Shown piece by piece: positions 7,240 through 13,549 of a stretch of 14,765 nt of DNA. The notes beneath the pieces are model-generated. The model was not told the DNA's origin. It saw nothing but the letters and a program-made list of their open reading frames with translations, and searched no databases. Origin of the DNA: an uncultured Mycoplasmatota bacterium (GTDB taxonomy: Bacteria > Bacillota_I > Bacilli_A > RF39 > UBA660); assembly GCA_900556025.1 (NCBI GenBank), contig USNG01000036.1:1-14765 (forward strand), in the 5' to 3' direction. Made by a program: the position numbers and the translations under genes. How positions within the stretch are numbered: the first letter of the stretch is position 1; every line of letters starts with the position of its first letter.

Positions 7240-7270
7240 AAAAAAAATCCCTTTAAATAAGGGATTTTGT
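7240..7270. terminator. Hairpin terminator of tRNA-Glu (minus), possibly also of the upstream gene (plus)
   Basis: Stem AAAATCCCTT (7244-7253) with AAGGGATTTT (7259-7268) and a 5-base loop. Read on the minus strand, the stem runs into an uninterrupted T-run of at least seven bases, a good terminator for the tRNA. On the plus strand only four T's follow, so termination of the 159-residue gene there is weaker. Confidence 0.8.
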
Positions 7271-7279
7271 ATCAAAAAT

Positions 7280-7355
7280 TGGTGACCCATATGGGATTTG
7301 AACCCATGAATGTCGCCTTGAGAGGGCGATGTGTTAACCATTTCACCAATGGGCC
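7280..7355 (-). tRNA. tRNA-Glu, anticodon CUC
   Basis: A 76-base cloverleaf with encoded CCA. The acceptor arm pairs GGCCCAT with ATGGGTC (one G-U) with discriminator A. The D-arm region contains GGTTAA, and the anticodon stem pairs TCGCC with GGCGA. The loop CTCTCAA places CUC at positions 34-36 (window bases 7322-7320), and the T-arm is GGGTTCAAATCCC. Anticodon CUC reads GAG, the rarer glutamate codon in these genes. It is a single tRNA gene between a promoter and a terminator, divergent from spoVAC. Confidence 0.96.
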
Positions 7356-7363
7356 GTACATAA

Positions 7364-7392
7364 AGTATAGCATAAGTTTTAATATTTGAAAA
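7364..7392 (-). promoter_or_regulatory. Predicted promoter of tRNA-Glu
   Basis: On the minus strand, TTTTCA (7392-7387), a 17-base spacer and TATACT (7369-7364). The -10 ends eight bases before the mature tRNA 5' end. Confidence 0.65.
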
Positions 7393-7417
7393 GTATTATT
7401 TTATGTATTATTTTTAA

Positions 7418-7423
7418 TATAAT
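7418..7423 (+). promoter_or_regulatory. Possible promoter element of the spoVA operon
   Basis: A TATAAT hexamer lies 26 bases before the spoVAC start, with no convincing TTGACA-like -35. In Bacillus spoVA is transcribed by the forespore sigma factor SigG. A GTATT 18 bases upstream of AATATAA is a weak approximation of that promoter, so the sigma factor cannot be assigned from the sequence. Confidence 0.35.
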
Positions 7424-7448
7424 GGAAAAAATATTATTGGTGAATTTA

Positions 7449-7883
7449 ATGAATAATAAAGAGTATGATGATTTAATAAAAAATACTTGTCCTAAAGATA
7501 ATATGTTTAGAAATGTATTTGTTGCTTTTGTAAGCGGTGGATTAATTGGATTTTTAGGAGAGATAATAACCCATATATGTACTTCTTGTTTTAATACTAA
7601 TATAAGTGATGCTTATTTGTTAACTTTTTGTTTTTTTGTAGTTGTTGGTTCTATACTTACTGGTATTGGTGTATTTGATAAAGTACTTAGTATATGTAAG
7701 TGTGGATTAATAGTGCCATCTACTGGATTTGCTAATACTATGACTAGTAGTGCCTTGGATGCAAGAAGTGAAGGATTTGTAAAAGGAATAGGTGGTAGTA
7801 TATTTAAGTTAACTGGTAGTATCATTTTGTACGGAGTAATATTTGGAATAATATTCGGTTATATTAATGGGGTGTTATCATGA
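7449..7883 (+). CDS. spoVAC: Stage V sporulation protein AC
   Basis: Integral membrane subunit of the SpoVA channel in the spore inner membrane, which moves Ca-dipicolinic acid into the forespore and releases it at germination. The family core is visible: a hydrophobic N-terminal helix (AFVSGGLIGFLG), a central LLTFCFFVVVGSILTGIGVFD segment, then VPSTGFANTMTSSALDARSEG and a C-terminal KLTGSIILYGVIFG helix. It has 144 residues, close to the roughly 150 of Bacillus SpoVAC. The start is ATG 7449 with GGTGA at 7439-7443. Upstream in-frame TTG 7386 and ATG 7422 overlap promoter sequence and lack binding sites. Its stop overlaps spoVAD by four bases (ATGA). Confidence 0.94.
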   Translation: MNNKEYDDLIKNTCPKDNMFRNVFVAFVSGGLIGFLGEIITHICTSCFNTNISDAYLLTFCFFVVVGSILTGIGVFDKVLSICKCGLIVPSTGFANTMTSSALDARSEGFVKGIGGSIFKLTGSIILYGVIFGIIFGYINGVLS

Positions 7884-8848
7884 CTTATAAATTTAATAAT
7901 GTTTATATTAATAATTCATATTCATTACTCTCATCTACTAAGTATAGTCCAATAGTAAAAGATTTATGTGATAAGTGTATTGATGACTATTATTTAAAAT
8001 GCAAATCTATTGAATTATGTGAAAGTAAGTATCAAGAGTTAACTATAAAAGGTTTATTAAATAAAGAAAATATAGTAAAAAAAGATATTGATTTATTGAT
8101 TAGTGGTGACTTACAAAATCAAATTTTAGCTTCAACTTTAGCTTCTTCTTTGTTTAATTTTCCGATGTTGGGTGTATATTCAGCATGTGCTTCTTTTGTT
8201 GAGGGGATGATAATTGCTTCGATGTTTATTGAGAATAATCGAAGTAATGTGATTGTTTCTTCGTCTTCTCATAATTTAGTTAGTGAAAAACAATTTAGAT
8301 TTCCTGTTGAATATGGAGCTATTAGAAAAAGAGTTAATACATGTACAGCAAGTGGTAGTGTTAGCGTTTTGCTTTCAAATAAAATGTCTAATTTAAAAGT
8401 AGAAAGTGCTACTATTGGATATGTAGTTCAGACAAATCATAAAGATGCTAATGATATGGGAGCTGCAATGGCACCTTCATGTGCTTTAACTCTTCATAAA
8501 CATTTAAAGGAAACTGGTAGAGAAACAAGTTATTATGATTTGATTTTAACTGGTGACCTTGGAGTATATGGTTTAAAATTAATGAAATCTTATTATAAAA
8601 AGAAGTCTAGAAAAGATATTAAAAATGTCTTAGATTCTGGTAGTATTTTTTATACTGAAGATAATGTATATGCAGGAGCTAGTGGCCCTGTATGTTTACC
8701 ACTTGTATTTTTTGATTATATATTAAAAACTAAAAAATATAAAAAAATATTATTGATTGGAACTGGTTCTCTTCATTCAGTTATAAGTTCTAATTTGGGT
8801 GTTCCTATACCAAGTATTAGTCATGCTATTAGTTTGGAGGTTTTATAA
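7880..8848 (+). CDS. spoVAD: Stage V sporulation protein AD
   Basis: Soluble thiolase-fold component of the SpoVA complex, known in Bacillus to bind dipicolinic acid on the surface of the spore inner membrane. At 322 residues it is slightly shorter than the roughly 338 of Bacillus. Features typical of the family are the GVYSACASFVEG segment with Cys103, FPVEYGAIR (141-149), TCTASGSVSVLLS (154-166), ILTGDLGVYG (222-231), and a C-terminal GASGPVCLPL plus LLIGTGSLHS. The start overlaps spoVAC (ATGA) and GGGGTG lies just upstream (7869-7874). The stop shares one base with the spoVAE start (TAATG), so all three proteins are translationally coupled. Confidence 0.94.
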   Translation: MTYKFNNVYINNSYSLLSSTKYSPIVKDLCDKCIDDYYLKCKSIELCESKYQELTIKGLLNKENIVKKDIDLLISGDLQNQILASTLASSLFNFPMLGVYSACASFVEGMIIASMFIENNRSNVIVSSSSHNLVSEKQFRFPVEYGAIRKRVNTCTASGSVSVLLSNKMSNLKVESATIGYVVQTNHKDANDMGAAMAPSCALTLHKHLKETGRETSYYDLILTGDLGVYGLKLMKSYYKKKSRKDIKNVLDSGSIFYTEDNVYAGASGPVCLPLVFFDYILKTKKYKKILLIGTGSLHSVISSNLGVPIPSISHAISLEVL

Positions 8849-9198
8849 TGAATTATATTCTTTCGTTTTTGTTTTGTGGGTTAGTTTGTGCTATATCACA
8901 GATAGTTCTTGAAAAAACTAAATTTACTCCAGGACATATGAATACTATTCTTGTTATAGTTGGATGTGTATTAAGTGGGTTTGGTTTATATGATTGGATA
9001 CTTGAAACATTTCATGCTGGAGCTAGTGTTCCGATTATGAATTTTGGTTACTTACTTGTAAGTGGAGCAAGTGAAGGTTATTTAAAATATGGATTTATTG
9101 GACTTTTTAAGGGAATATTTGTTAATGCTTCTGCTGGAATTAGTGTTGCAATTGTAAGTGCATTTATTATTGCTTTATTATTTAGAGTTAGAGATTAA
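8848..9198 (+). CDS. spoVAE: Stage V sporulation protein AE (AEb type)
   Basis: Small integral membrane subunit of the SpoVA dipicolinic-acid channel. It has 116 residues, the usual length for the AEb protein, with hydrophobic helices at about 2-20, 32-50 and 85-112. The family segments FTPGHMNTILVIVG, GAGASVPI-like HAGASVPIMNFG and GASEGYLKYGFIGLFKG are all present. GGAGG sits nine bases before the ATG (8835-8839). Together with spoVAC and spoVAD this is the short C-D-E version of the operon; spoVAA, spoVAB and spoVAF are not adjacent. The following hairpin ends the operon. Confidence 0.94.
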   Translation: MNYILSFLFCGLVCAISQIVLEKTKFTPGHMNTILVIVGCVLSGFGLYDWILETFHAGASVPIMNFGYLLVSGASEGYLKYGFIGLFKGIFVNASAGISVAIVSAFIIALLFRVRD

Positions 9199-9231
9199 GA
9201 ACAAAAATAATATACTTTTTGTTCTTTTTTT
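9197..9231 (+). terminator. Terminator of the spoVA operon
   Basis: An 11-bp stem (AAGAACAAAAA at 9197-9207 with TTTTTGTTCTT at 9216-9226), an 8-base loop and a T-run to 9231, starting at the spoVAE stop codon. Its last T's overlap the extended -10 of the next promoter. Confidence 0.88.
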
Positions 9232-9239
9232 GGTATAAT
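9231..9239 (+). promoter_or_regulatory. Extended -10 promoter of the Pro-rich gene-scpA-scpB operon
   Basis: TGGTATAAT (9231-9239) is a perfect extended -10 with no recognisable -35, because that region is the terminator hairpin. AAGGTG at 9263-9268 is the ribosome binding site for ATG 9274. Confidence 0.6.
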
Positions 9240-9273
9240 TTCTTATAGAAAATAAAAAGGATAAGGTGATAAT

Positions 9274-10707
9274 ATGAATAGTGAGGCTAGTCAAAATAAT
9301 AATCAAATAAGTAGTAATCAACCTGTGATAGAAACTTTAGATTTGAACCCAACACAACAACCGGTGGTATCTACTATTCAAACACAACCAGCAGCATCTG
9401 TAACTCCTGTTGCACCAGCTCAACCAGTGGCTCCAGTAACATCTGTAACTCCTGTTGCGCCAACTGTTCCTACACAATCTGTTGTTCCTGCGACTCCTGT
9501 ACAACAAAGTGTTCCAGTAGTAGAGCAAACACCTGTTGTAGAAACTACACAATTTACAACACCAGTAACACCTGTTGTACCAATAGAGCCAGTAGTACCT
9601 GCTGTTGAACCTGCACAATCAGTAGTATCAACGCCAGAAGTTGTATCTGCACAAACAAGCGAAACTCCAGTACAACCAGTAACTCCAGTACAACCTGCTG
9701 TTCCTACTGCAGAACAATCTAATACTAGTAATGAATTTAGTTCACTAGAACTAAATGCTAATGATTTGTTACTTAATAATGTTGAAAATAAAAGTGATAA
9801 TAATAATCAAGTTATTGTTCCTTCAGAAAATAAACCAGTTGTTACTGAAATAAATACTACAACTAAAAAAACCAATAATGCAATAATATTTATTTTAATT
9901 GTTATTCTTGCATTAGTAAGTTATTTCATAAATGATATAGCTAATTTTTATCAAGAAAAGTTATTTCCACTTTTTACTAATAATGATAAAAATAACGATA
10001 ATAATACATCCAATAATGATAATGGATTTAACTTAGTTGATGGCTATATTAAAATAGGGGAACCTAGTTCATATATTAATTTAAAAGATATTAAATTTTA
10101 TAATTTTAGAAAAAATGATAGTGGTAAATATATTTCATTTAATTATTTATCTAGTGTAAAATATAGTGATATTAAAGATGAAGAAATATATTTAGAGTTA
10201 TATGATTCTAATAAAGAAATATTATATAAAGAGTTATTTAATAGTGAAAGTGTTATTGATAAAGATAGTGTAAGTACTTATAAAATAAATATTAATGAAA
10301 GTGAATATAATAATGTTTCTTATGCTTTAGTTAAAATATATAGTGATTCTGAAAAGAAATCTACATCTAAGTTGGTATGTACATATAAGGTTAATAATGA
10401 ATTCATAAATTTAGAATATACTAATACTTATGAATTTACTAATAATTCATTGGCTAAATATAGTGTAAATAAAGGGTATGAAAAATTACAAGATAATGCT
10501 ATTATATTAAGTACACAAGAAGAAATTAAAAAAGAATATATGAATATTACTAAATATAATATTACAAGTAAATATAATGATGTTAGTTTAGAATATAGTA
10601 TTGATTTAAGTAATTATCCTAAAGATTTTAATCCTTTATATGAAAAGGATACAATAATTACTATAGTTAAAAATAAAGAAAAACTAAAAGGTTGGGAATG
10701 TAAATAA
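9274..10707 (+). CDS. Single-pass membrane protein with long Pro/Val/Thr/Gln-rich N-terminal tail, unknown function
   Basis: A 477-residue protein with three parts. Residues from about 26 to 150 are low-complexity, with many PV, TPV, APV and QPV units. There is one membrane segment at about 203-219 (AIIFILIVILALVSYF). A C-terminal domain of about 240 residues, rich in Asn, Lys, Tyr and Ser, looks beta-rich and follows an Asn/Asp-rich spacer. There is no signal peptide or lipobox, so I infer the Pro-rich tail is cytoplasmic and the C-terminal domain outside. The start has AAGGTG at good spacing. The stop shares one base with the scpA start (TAATG), so the gene leads an apparent operon with scpA and scpB. 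The family is not recognised. The C-terminal domain may be a surface fold, but I see no catalytic motif. Confidence 0.83.
   Translation: MNSEASQNNNQISSNQPVIETLDLNPTQQPVVSTIQTQPAASVTPVAPAQPVAPVTSVTPVAPTVPTQSVVPATPVQQSVPVVEQTPVVETTQFTTPVTPVVPIEPVVPAVEPAQSVVSTPEVVSAQTSETPVQPVTPVQPAVPTAEQSNTSNEFSSLELNANDLLLNNVENKSDNNNQVIVPSENKPVVTEINTTTKKTNNAIIFILIVILALVSYFINDIANFYQEKLFPLFTNNDKNNDNNTSNNDNGFNLVDGYIKIGEPSSYINLKDIKFYNFRKNDSGKYISFNYLSSVKYSDIKDEEIYLELYDSNKEILYKELFNSESVIDKDSVSTYKININESEYNNVSYALVKIYSDSEKKSTSKLVCTYKVNNEFINLEYTNTYEFTNNSLAKYSVNKGYEKLQDNAIILSTQEEIKKEYMNITKYNITSKYNDVSLEYSIDLSNYPKDFNPLYEKDTIITIVKNKEKLKGWECK
9395..9458 (+). repeat. 19-base in-frame direct repeat within the Pro-rich tail
   Basis: CATCTGTAACTCCTGTTGC occurs at 9395-9413 and again at 9440-9458. 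The offset is 45 bases (15 codons), giving SVTPVAP twice in the protein. This is the clearest nucleotide repeat in a degenerate Pro-rich region and suggests growth by tandem duplication or slippage. Confidence 0.8.
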
Positions 10708-11423
10708 TGGATAAGTTGTTAATAGGAGATTTTGAAGGGCCACTTGATTTATTACTTCATCTTATAAAGAAATCTAAGATGGAAATTTTTGATATAGAAA
10801 TCTCTGAAATAACAAATCAATATTTAAATTATATTAAAAGTATGACTGATATGAATTTGGATATTGCTAGTGAATATTTAGTTATGGCTAGTGAACTTAT
10901 CGAAATGAAGAGTAAAAAGTTATTACCTAAGAGTGAAGAAAAAGAAGAAGATGAAGAAGTTGAAGATCCAGAAGTAGTACTTAAAAGAAGACTTGTTGAG
11001 TATCAAAAATATAAAGAAAGTACTAATGTATTTAGAGATTTAGAAAAAAATAGATCGTCTTATTATACTAAAGCTCCTGAATCATTAAAGAAATATTCTT
11101 TAGAAAAATTAGAAAATGATGGTAGTGTTGATGTATATGATTTGTTAGATGCATTTCAAAAATTACTCGAAAGACAAGAATTTAATAAGCCTAAAAATAC
11201 TAAGATAGCTAGAAAAGAGTTGTCTGTAAAAGAAAGAATTGTTAAAATAAGAGATATATTGAGAGTGAATAAAAGGGTTAATTTTGTTGAACTTTTTGAT
11301 GATTTTAGTAAACCATATGTAGTTGTTACTTTTTTATCTGTATTAGAAATGGTTAAAAGTAGAGAAATCAACATAAAACAAGATAATAATTTTTCAGATA
11401 TTTATATAGAAAGAGTTGATTAA
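10707..11423 (+). CDS. scpA: Segregation and condensation protein A (kleisin)
   Basis: Kleisin subunit that bridges the heads of the SMC dimer and, with ScpB, organises and segregates the chromosome. The N-terminal signature is typical (FEGPLDLLLHLIKKSKMEIFDI, residues 9-30, then ISEITNQYLNYI), followed by ASEYLVMASELIEMKSKKLLP. An acidic linker (about 75-90) follows, and the C-terminal winged-helix region (ELSVKERIVKIRDIL onward, about 170-238) binds the SMC head. At 238 residues the length is normal. It overlaps the upstream membrane-protein gene by one base (TAATG) and has only a weak GGGAA-type binding site, so translational coupling is likely. scpB follows one base after its stop if scpB starts at ATG. 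Confidence 0.96.
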   Translation: MDKLLIGDFEGPLDLLLHLIKKSKMEIFDIEISEITNQYLNYIKSMTDMNLDIASEYLVMASELIEMKSKKLLPKSEEKEEDEEVEDPEVVLKRRLVEYQKYKESTNVFRDLEKNRSSYYTKAPESLKKYSLEKLENDGSVDVYDLLDAFQKLLERQEFNKPKNTKIARKELSVKERIVKIRDILRVNKRVNFVELFDDFSKPYVVVTFLSVLEMVKSREINIKQDNNFSDIYIERVD

Positions 11424-11424
11424 A

Positions 11425-11994
11425 ATGAATTTAAAAGCTGTACTTGAAGGAATATTATTTATAGTAGGTGATGAGGGAACTACTATTGAAGAGATGGCTA
11501 GTATATTAAGTGTTAATAATGATGATGTTAAACAGTTATTAATGGAATTAAAAAAAGATTATGAGAGTGAAGATAGAGGACTTAGAATTTCTTATTTGGG
11601 AAATGCATTTAAGTTAACTACTAAAGAAGAACATAAAGAATATTATGAGAAATTAGTTAGTGATAATAAATCAAATACTTTAACTAATGCTGCTTTAGAA
11701 GTACTTGCTGTTATTGCTTATAATGAACCGGTTACAAGATTAAAAGTTGATGAAATTAGAGGAGTTAATTCAACACAAATTATTAGAAGATTACTTGCTC
11801 GTGGATTTATTAAAGTTTGTGGCAAAGATAATAGTATAGGTAAACCAAGTTTATATAAAACAACTGATGACTTTTTAGATTATTTTGGATTATCTTCTAA
11901 AAATGATTTACCTGAAATTATAACTAAAGAATTAAATAATAAAGAAGAAGATGAAGAGAAAGATTTATATGTTTCTAATTATCATGAATCATAA
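11425..11994 (+). CDS. scpB: Segregation and condensation protein B
   Basis: Winged-helix protein that dimerises and binds the kleisin ScpA in the SMC condensin complex. Family segments are AVLEGILFIVGDEGTTIEEMA at the N-terminus, NAALEVLAVIAYNEPVTRLKVDEIRGVNS in the middle, and LLARGFIKVCGKDNSIGKPSLYKTTDDFLDYFGL near the end, followed by a short acidic tail. I take ATG 11425 as the start (189 residues), one base after the scpA stop. An in-frame TTG at 11416 would overlap scpA by eight bases and is less likely, although a weak purine-rich AGAAAGAG lies just ahead of it. The operon ends at the bidirectional hairpin that follows. Confidence 0.95.
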   Translation: MNLKAVLEGILFIVGDEGTTIEEMASILSVNNDDVKQLLMELKKDYESEDRGLRISYLGNAFKLTTKEEHKEYYEKLVSDNKSNTLTNAALEVLAVIAYNEPVTRLKVDEIRGVNSTQIIRRLLARGFIKVCGKDNSIGKPSLYKTTDDFLDYFGLSSKNDLPEIITKELNNKEEDEEKDLYVSNYHES

Positions 11995-12029
11995 AAAATA
12001 GAGATTAATAATTTAATAATCTCTATTTT
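11995..12029. terminator. Bidirectional terminator between scpB and the kinase-like gene
   Basis: A perfect 13-bp inverted repeat (AAAATAGAGATTA at 11995-12007 with TAATCTCTATTTT at 12017-12029) and a 9-base loop. It begins at the scpB stop and contains the stop codon of the convergent gene. Confidence 0.87.
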
Positions 12030-12727
12030 AAATTTAATAATTTTCTTATATTTTCTTTATCAAAAGAATTTATTTCTGATTCTGGATTATATGGACCTCC
12101 TAATCTATCATTTGCATGTAATAAATATTCTTTTTGTGATTCAGTGAATTTATCTGAATTACTATAAAGAAGTCTATCTGTATATTTACCAAACATAATT
12201 CTTAAAAATAATCTTGAAAGTCTGTTGTCAATTTGAATTAAACTTTCTTCAAATTCTTGATAGTCTTTTTTACTTATATTTGATTTAAATGTTCCAGAGT
12301 CTAAATCTACTATTTTTAGATCTTGTCCATCATAGATAAAATTTTCTTGATGAATATCTTTAAATAAGAATTCTTTAAGTTTTAAATATTCAAATAATCT
12401 AGCAATTAAACTTATTAATTTTTTTCTATCTTCAATAGAGAAAGTTCTATCATATATAAATTTGTCTAATGTTTGATGTGTTCTATAAAATGTAGATGTG
12501 TAACCAATTCTACTTTTATATGTTATTGGTTCTATATTAGTAGGTATTGATTTATGATTTAATTCATCTAATGTTAATATAGTATTTCTTCTATCTTTAG
12601 TATTTAAGTCATGTAAAAGTAATTTTAAGATGGTATCATCTCTAATATATAATTTACTCTCTGCATTGTTGTTTGGTTTATATGAAGTAAAAGTTTTAAG
12701 TTCATCTTTAGTTAATTGTTTGAACAT
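12023..12727 (-). CDS. Small stand-alone kinase-fold protein (protein kinase/aminoglycoside phosphotransferase-like)
   Basis: A 234-residue protein with the catalytic signature of the protein-kinase/APH superfamily: FKDIHQENFIYDG (122-134) gives catalytic Asp124 and Asn129, and KIVDLDSGTF (138-147) gives the metal-binding Asp (141 or 143). Upstream, TILKLLL (32-38) may supply the ATP-binding Lys35, and Glu55 in LDELNH could be its partner Glu. There is no clear glycine-rich loop, no membrane segment and no extra domain, and the fold is short for a full kinase. The substrate is unknown: protein, small molecule and lipid are all possible. The start is firm, with AAGGAG seven bases upstream. It is monocistronic, with a strong promoter divergent from the cyclophilin gene. 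Confidence 0.8.
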   Translation of the reverse strand: MFKQLTKDELKTFTSYKPNNNAESKLYIRDDTILKLLLHDLNTKDRRNTILTLDELNHKSIPTNIEPITYKSRIGYTSTFYRTHQTLDKFIYDRTFSIEDRKKLISLIARLFEYLKLKEFLFKDIHQENFIYDGQDLKIVDLDSGTFKSNISKKDYQEFEESLIQIDNRLSRLFLRIMFGKYTDRLLYSNSDKFTESQKEYLLHANDRLGGPYNPESEINSFDKENIRKLLNLK

Positions 12728-12753
12728 TTTGACTCCTTATAAATATATATAAA

Positions 12754-12794
12754 AATTGGCTATATTATAACATTAACGTAATAGATAGTCAATT
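12754..12794. promoter_or_regulatory. Candidate operator dyad over the kinase-gene promoter
   Basis: AATTGGCTATAT (12754-12765) and AGATAGTCAATT (12783-12794) are inverted copies matching at 10 of 12 positions, with 17 bases between them. One arm covers the -35 and the other the expected transcription start on the minus strand. This is where a dimeric repressor could bind; no regulator is identified. Confidence 0.35.
12764..12792 (-). promoter_or_regulatory. Strong sigma-A promoter of the kinase-like gene
   Basis: On the minus strand, TTGACT (12792-12787), a 17-base spacer and TATAAT (12769-12764) preceded by TGT, giving an extended -10. It is the best sigma-A promoter in the window. An imperfect dyad overlaps both ends (separate entry). 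Confidence 0.75.
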
Positions 12795-12797
12795 TTA

Positions 12798-12826
12798 ATG
12801 ACAATTCTTTAATGATATGTTAAAAT
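12798..12826 (+). promoter_or_regulatory. Sigma-A promoter of the cyclophilin-folD operon
   Basis: ATGACA (12798-12803), a 17-base spacer and TAAAAT (12821-12826) preceded by TGT. Its -35 lies only five bases from the -35 of the divergent kinase-gene promoter. Confidence 0.7.
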
Positions 12827-12850
12827 ATTTAGGAAAAGGGAAGTGATTAT

Positions 12851-13546
12851 ATGAAAAAAATATCTAAGGCATTAGCTTGTTTCTTTTCTATGTTTATGGT
12901 AGGTGGATGTAGTGAAAAGTATACTTTAAATTACATATTAGATGAGACTGGTGAAAAGCCAATATATGAGATAGAAAATGTTAGGTATGTTGAGAGTGAA
13001 GAAAAAACTAATTTAGTAAAAAAAGAAGGAGAAAATTATGGAATAATTATTATTGAATTATATCCTGATGTTGCACCTGAAACTGTTAAGAATTTTAAAA
13101 AGTTAGTAAGTGAAAATTTTTATGATAATTTAATATTTCATAGAGTTATTAAAGATTTTATGATTCAAACTGGAGATCCTCTTGGTAATGGAATGGGTGG
13201 AAGTTATCCAACTATTAAAGGTGAATTTGAAGCTAATGGATTTAAGAATGAGTTATCTCATATTAGAGGTGTTGTTTCTTTAGCTAGAAGAGGTAGCAAT
13301 CCTGAAACTAGTGAAACATTAAATTCTGGTTCTAGTCAATTCTTTATTGTTCAAAAGGATTCTACTTATTTAGATGGAAATTATGCGGCTTTTGGAAAAG
13401 TAATTCATGGTATGGATGTAGTTGATAAAATTGCAGATGTTAAAGTTGATGATAATGATAAACCTTTAAGTGAACAAAAGATGTTGAGCGTTAGATTTGT
13501 TAGTGAATATAATCCAGAAAATGTTACACAAAAAGAAGGTGAATAA
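12851..13546 (+). CDS. Cyclophilin-type peptidyl-prolyl isomerase, predicted lipoprotein
   Basis: Predicted surface lipoprotein that catalyses cis-trans isomerisation of prolyl bonds in exported proteins. The N-terminus is a lipoprotein signal: MKK, a hydrophobic stretch, then VGGC with the lipidated Cys at residue 20. A spacer of about 40 residues precedes the cyclophilin domain. Active-site segments are IFHRVIKDFMIQTGDP (95-110, with the His-Arg pair and the Phe/Gln equivalents of human cyclophilin A F60 and Q63), VVSLARRG (141-148) and SSQFFIVQ (161-168). The LDG-NYAAFG segment lacks the Trp that confers strong cyclosporin binding, as in many bacterial forms. folD starts three bases after its stop, so both appear to share one transcript, although their roles are unrelated. 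Confidence 0.93.
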   Translation: MKKISKALACFFSMFMVGGCSEKYTLNYILDETGEKPIYEIENVRYVESEEKTNLVKKEGENYGIIIIELYPDVAPETVKNFKKLVSENFYDNLIFHRVIKDFMIQTGDPLGNGMGGSYPTIKGEFEANGFKNELSHIRGVVSLARRGSNPETSETLNSGSSQFFIVQKDSTYLDGNYAAFGKVIHGMDVVDKIADVKVDDNDKPLSEQKMLSVRFVSEYNPENVTQKEGE

Positions 13547-13549
13547 TAT

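Noticed and set aside
7613..7825. Minus-strand frame inside spoVAC
   Set aside because: Antisense shadow of the conserved SpoVAC core, with no ribosome binding site.
9337..9618. Minus-strand frame rich in Tyr, Trp, Cys and Arg
   Set aside because: It is the mirror of the Pro/Val/Thr repeat codons of the plus-strand gene and has no ribosome binding site or family resemblance.
9395..9720. CRISPR-like or tandem array in the Pro-rich region
   Set aside because: The repeats are in-frame, degenerate and codon-driven, without regular spacers.
11156..11374. Minus-strand frame inside scpA
   Set aside because: Antisense shadow of the conserved ScpA C-terminal region.
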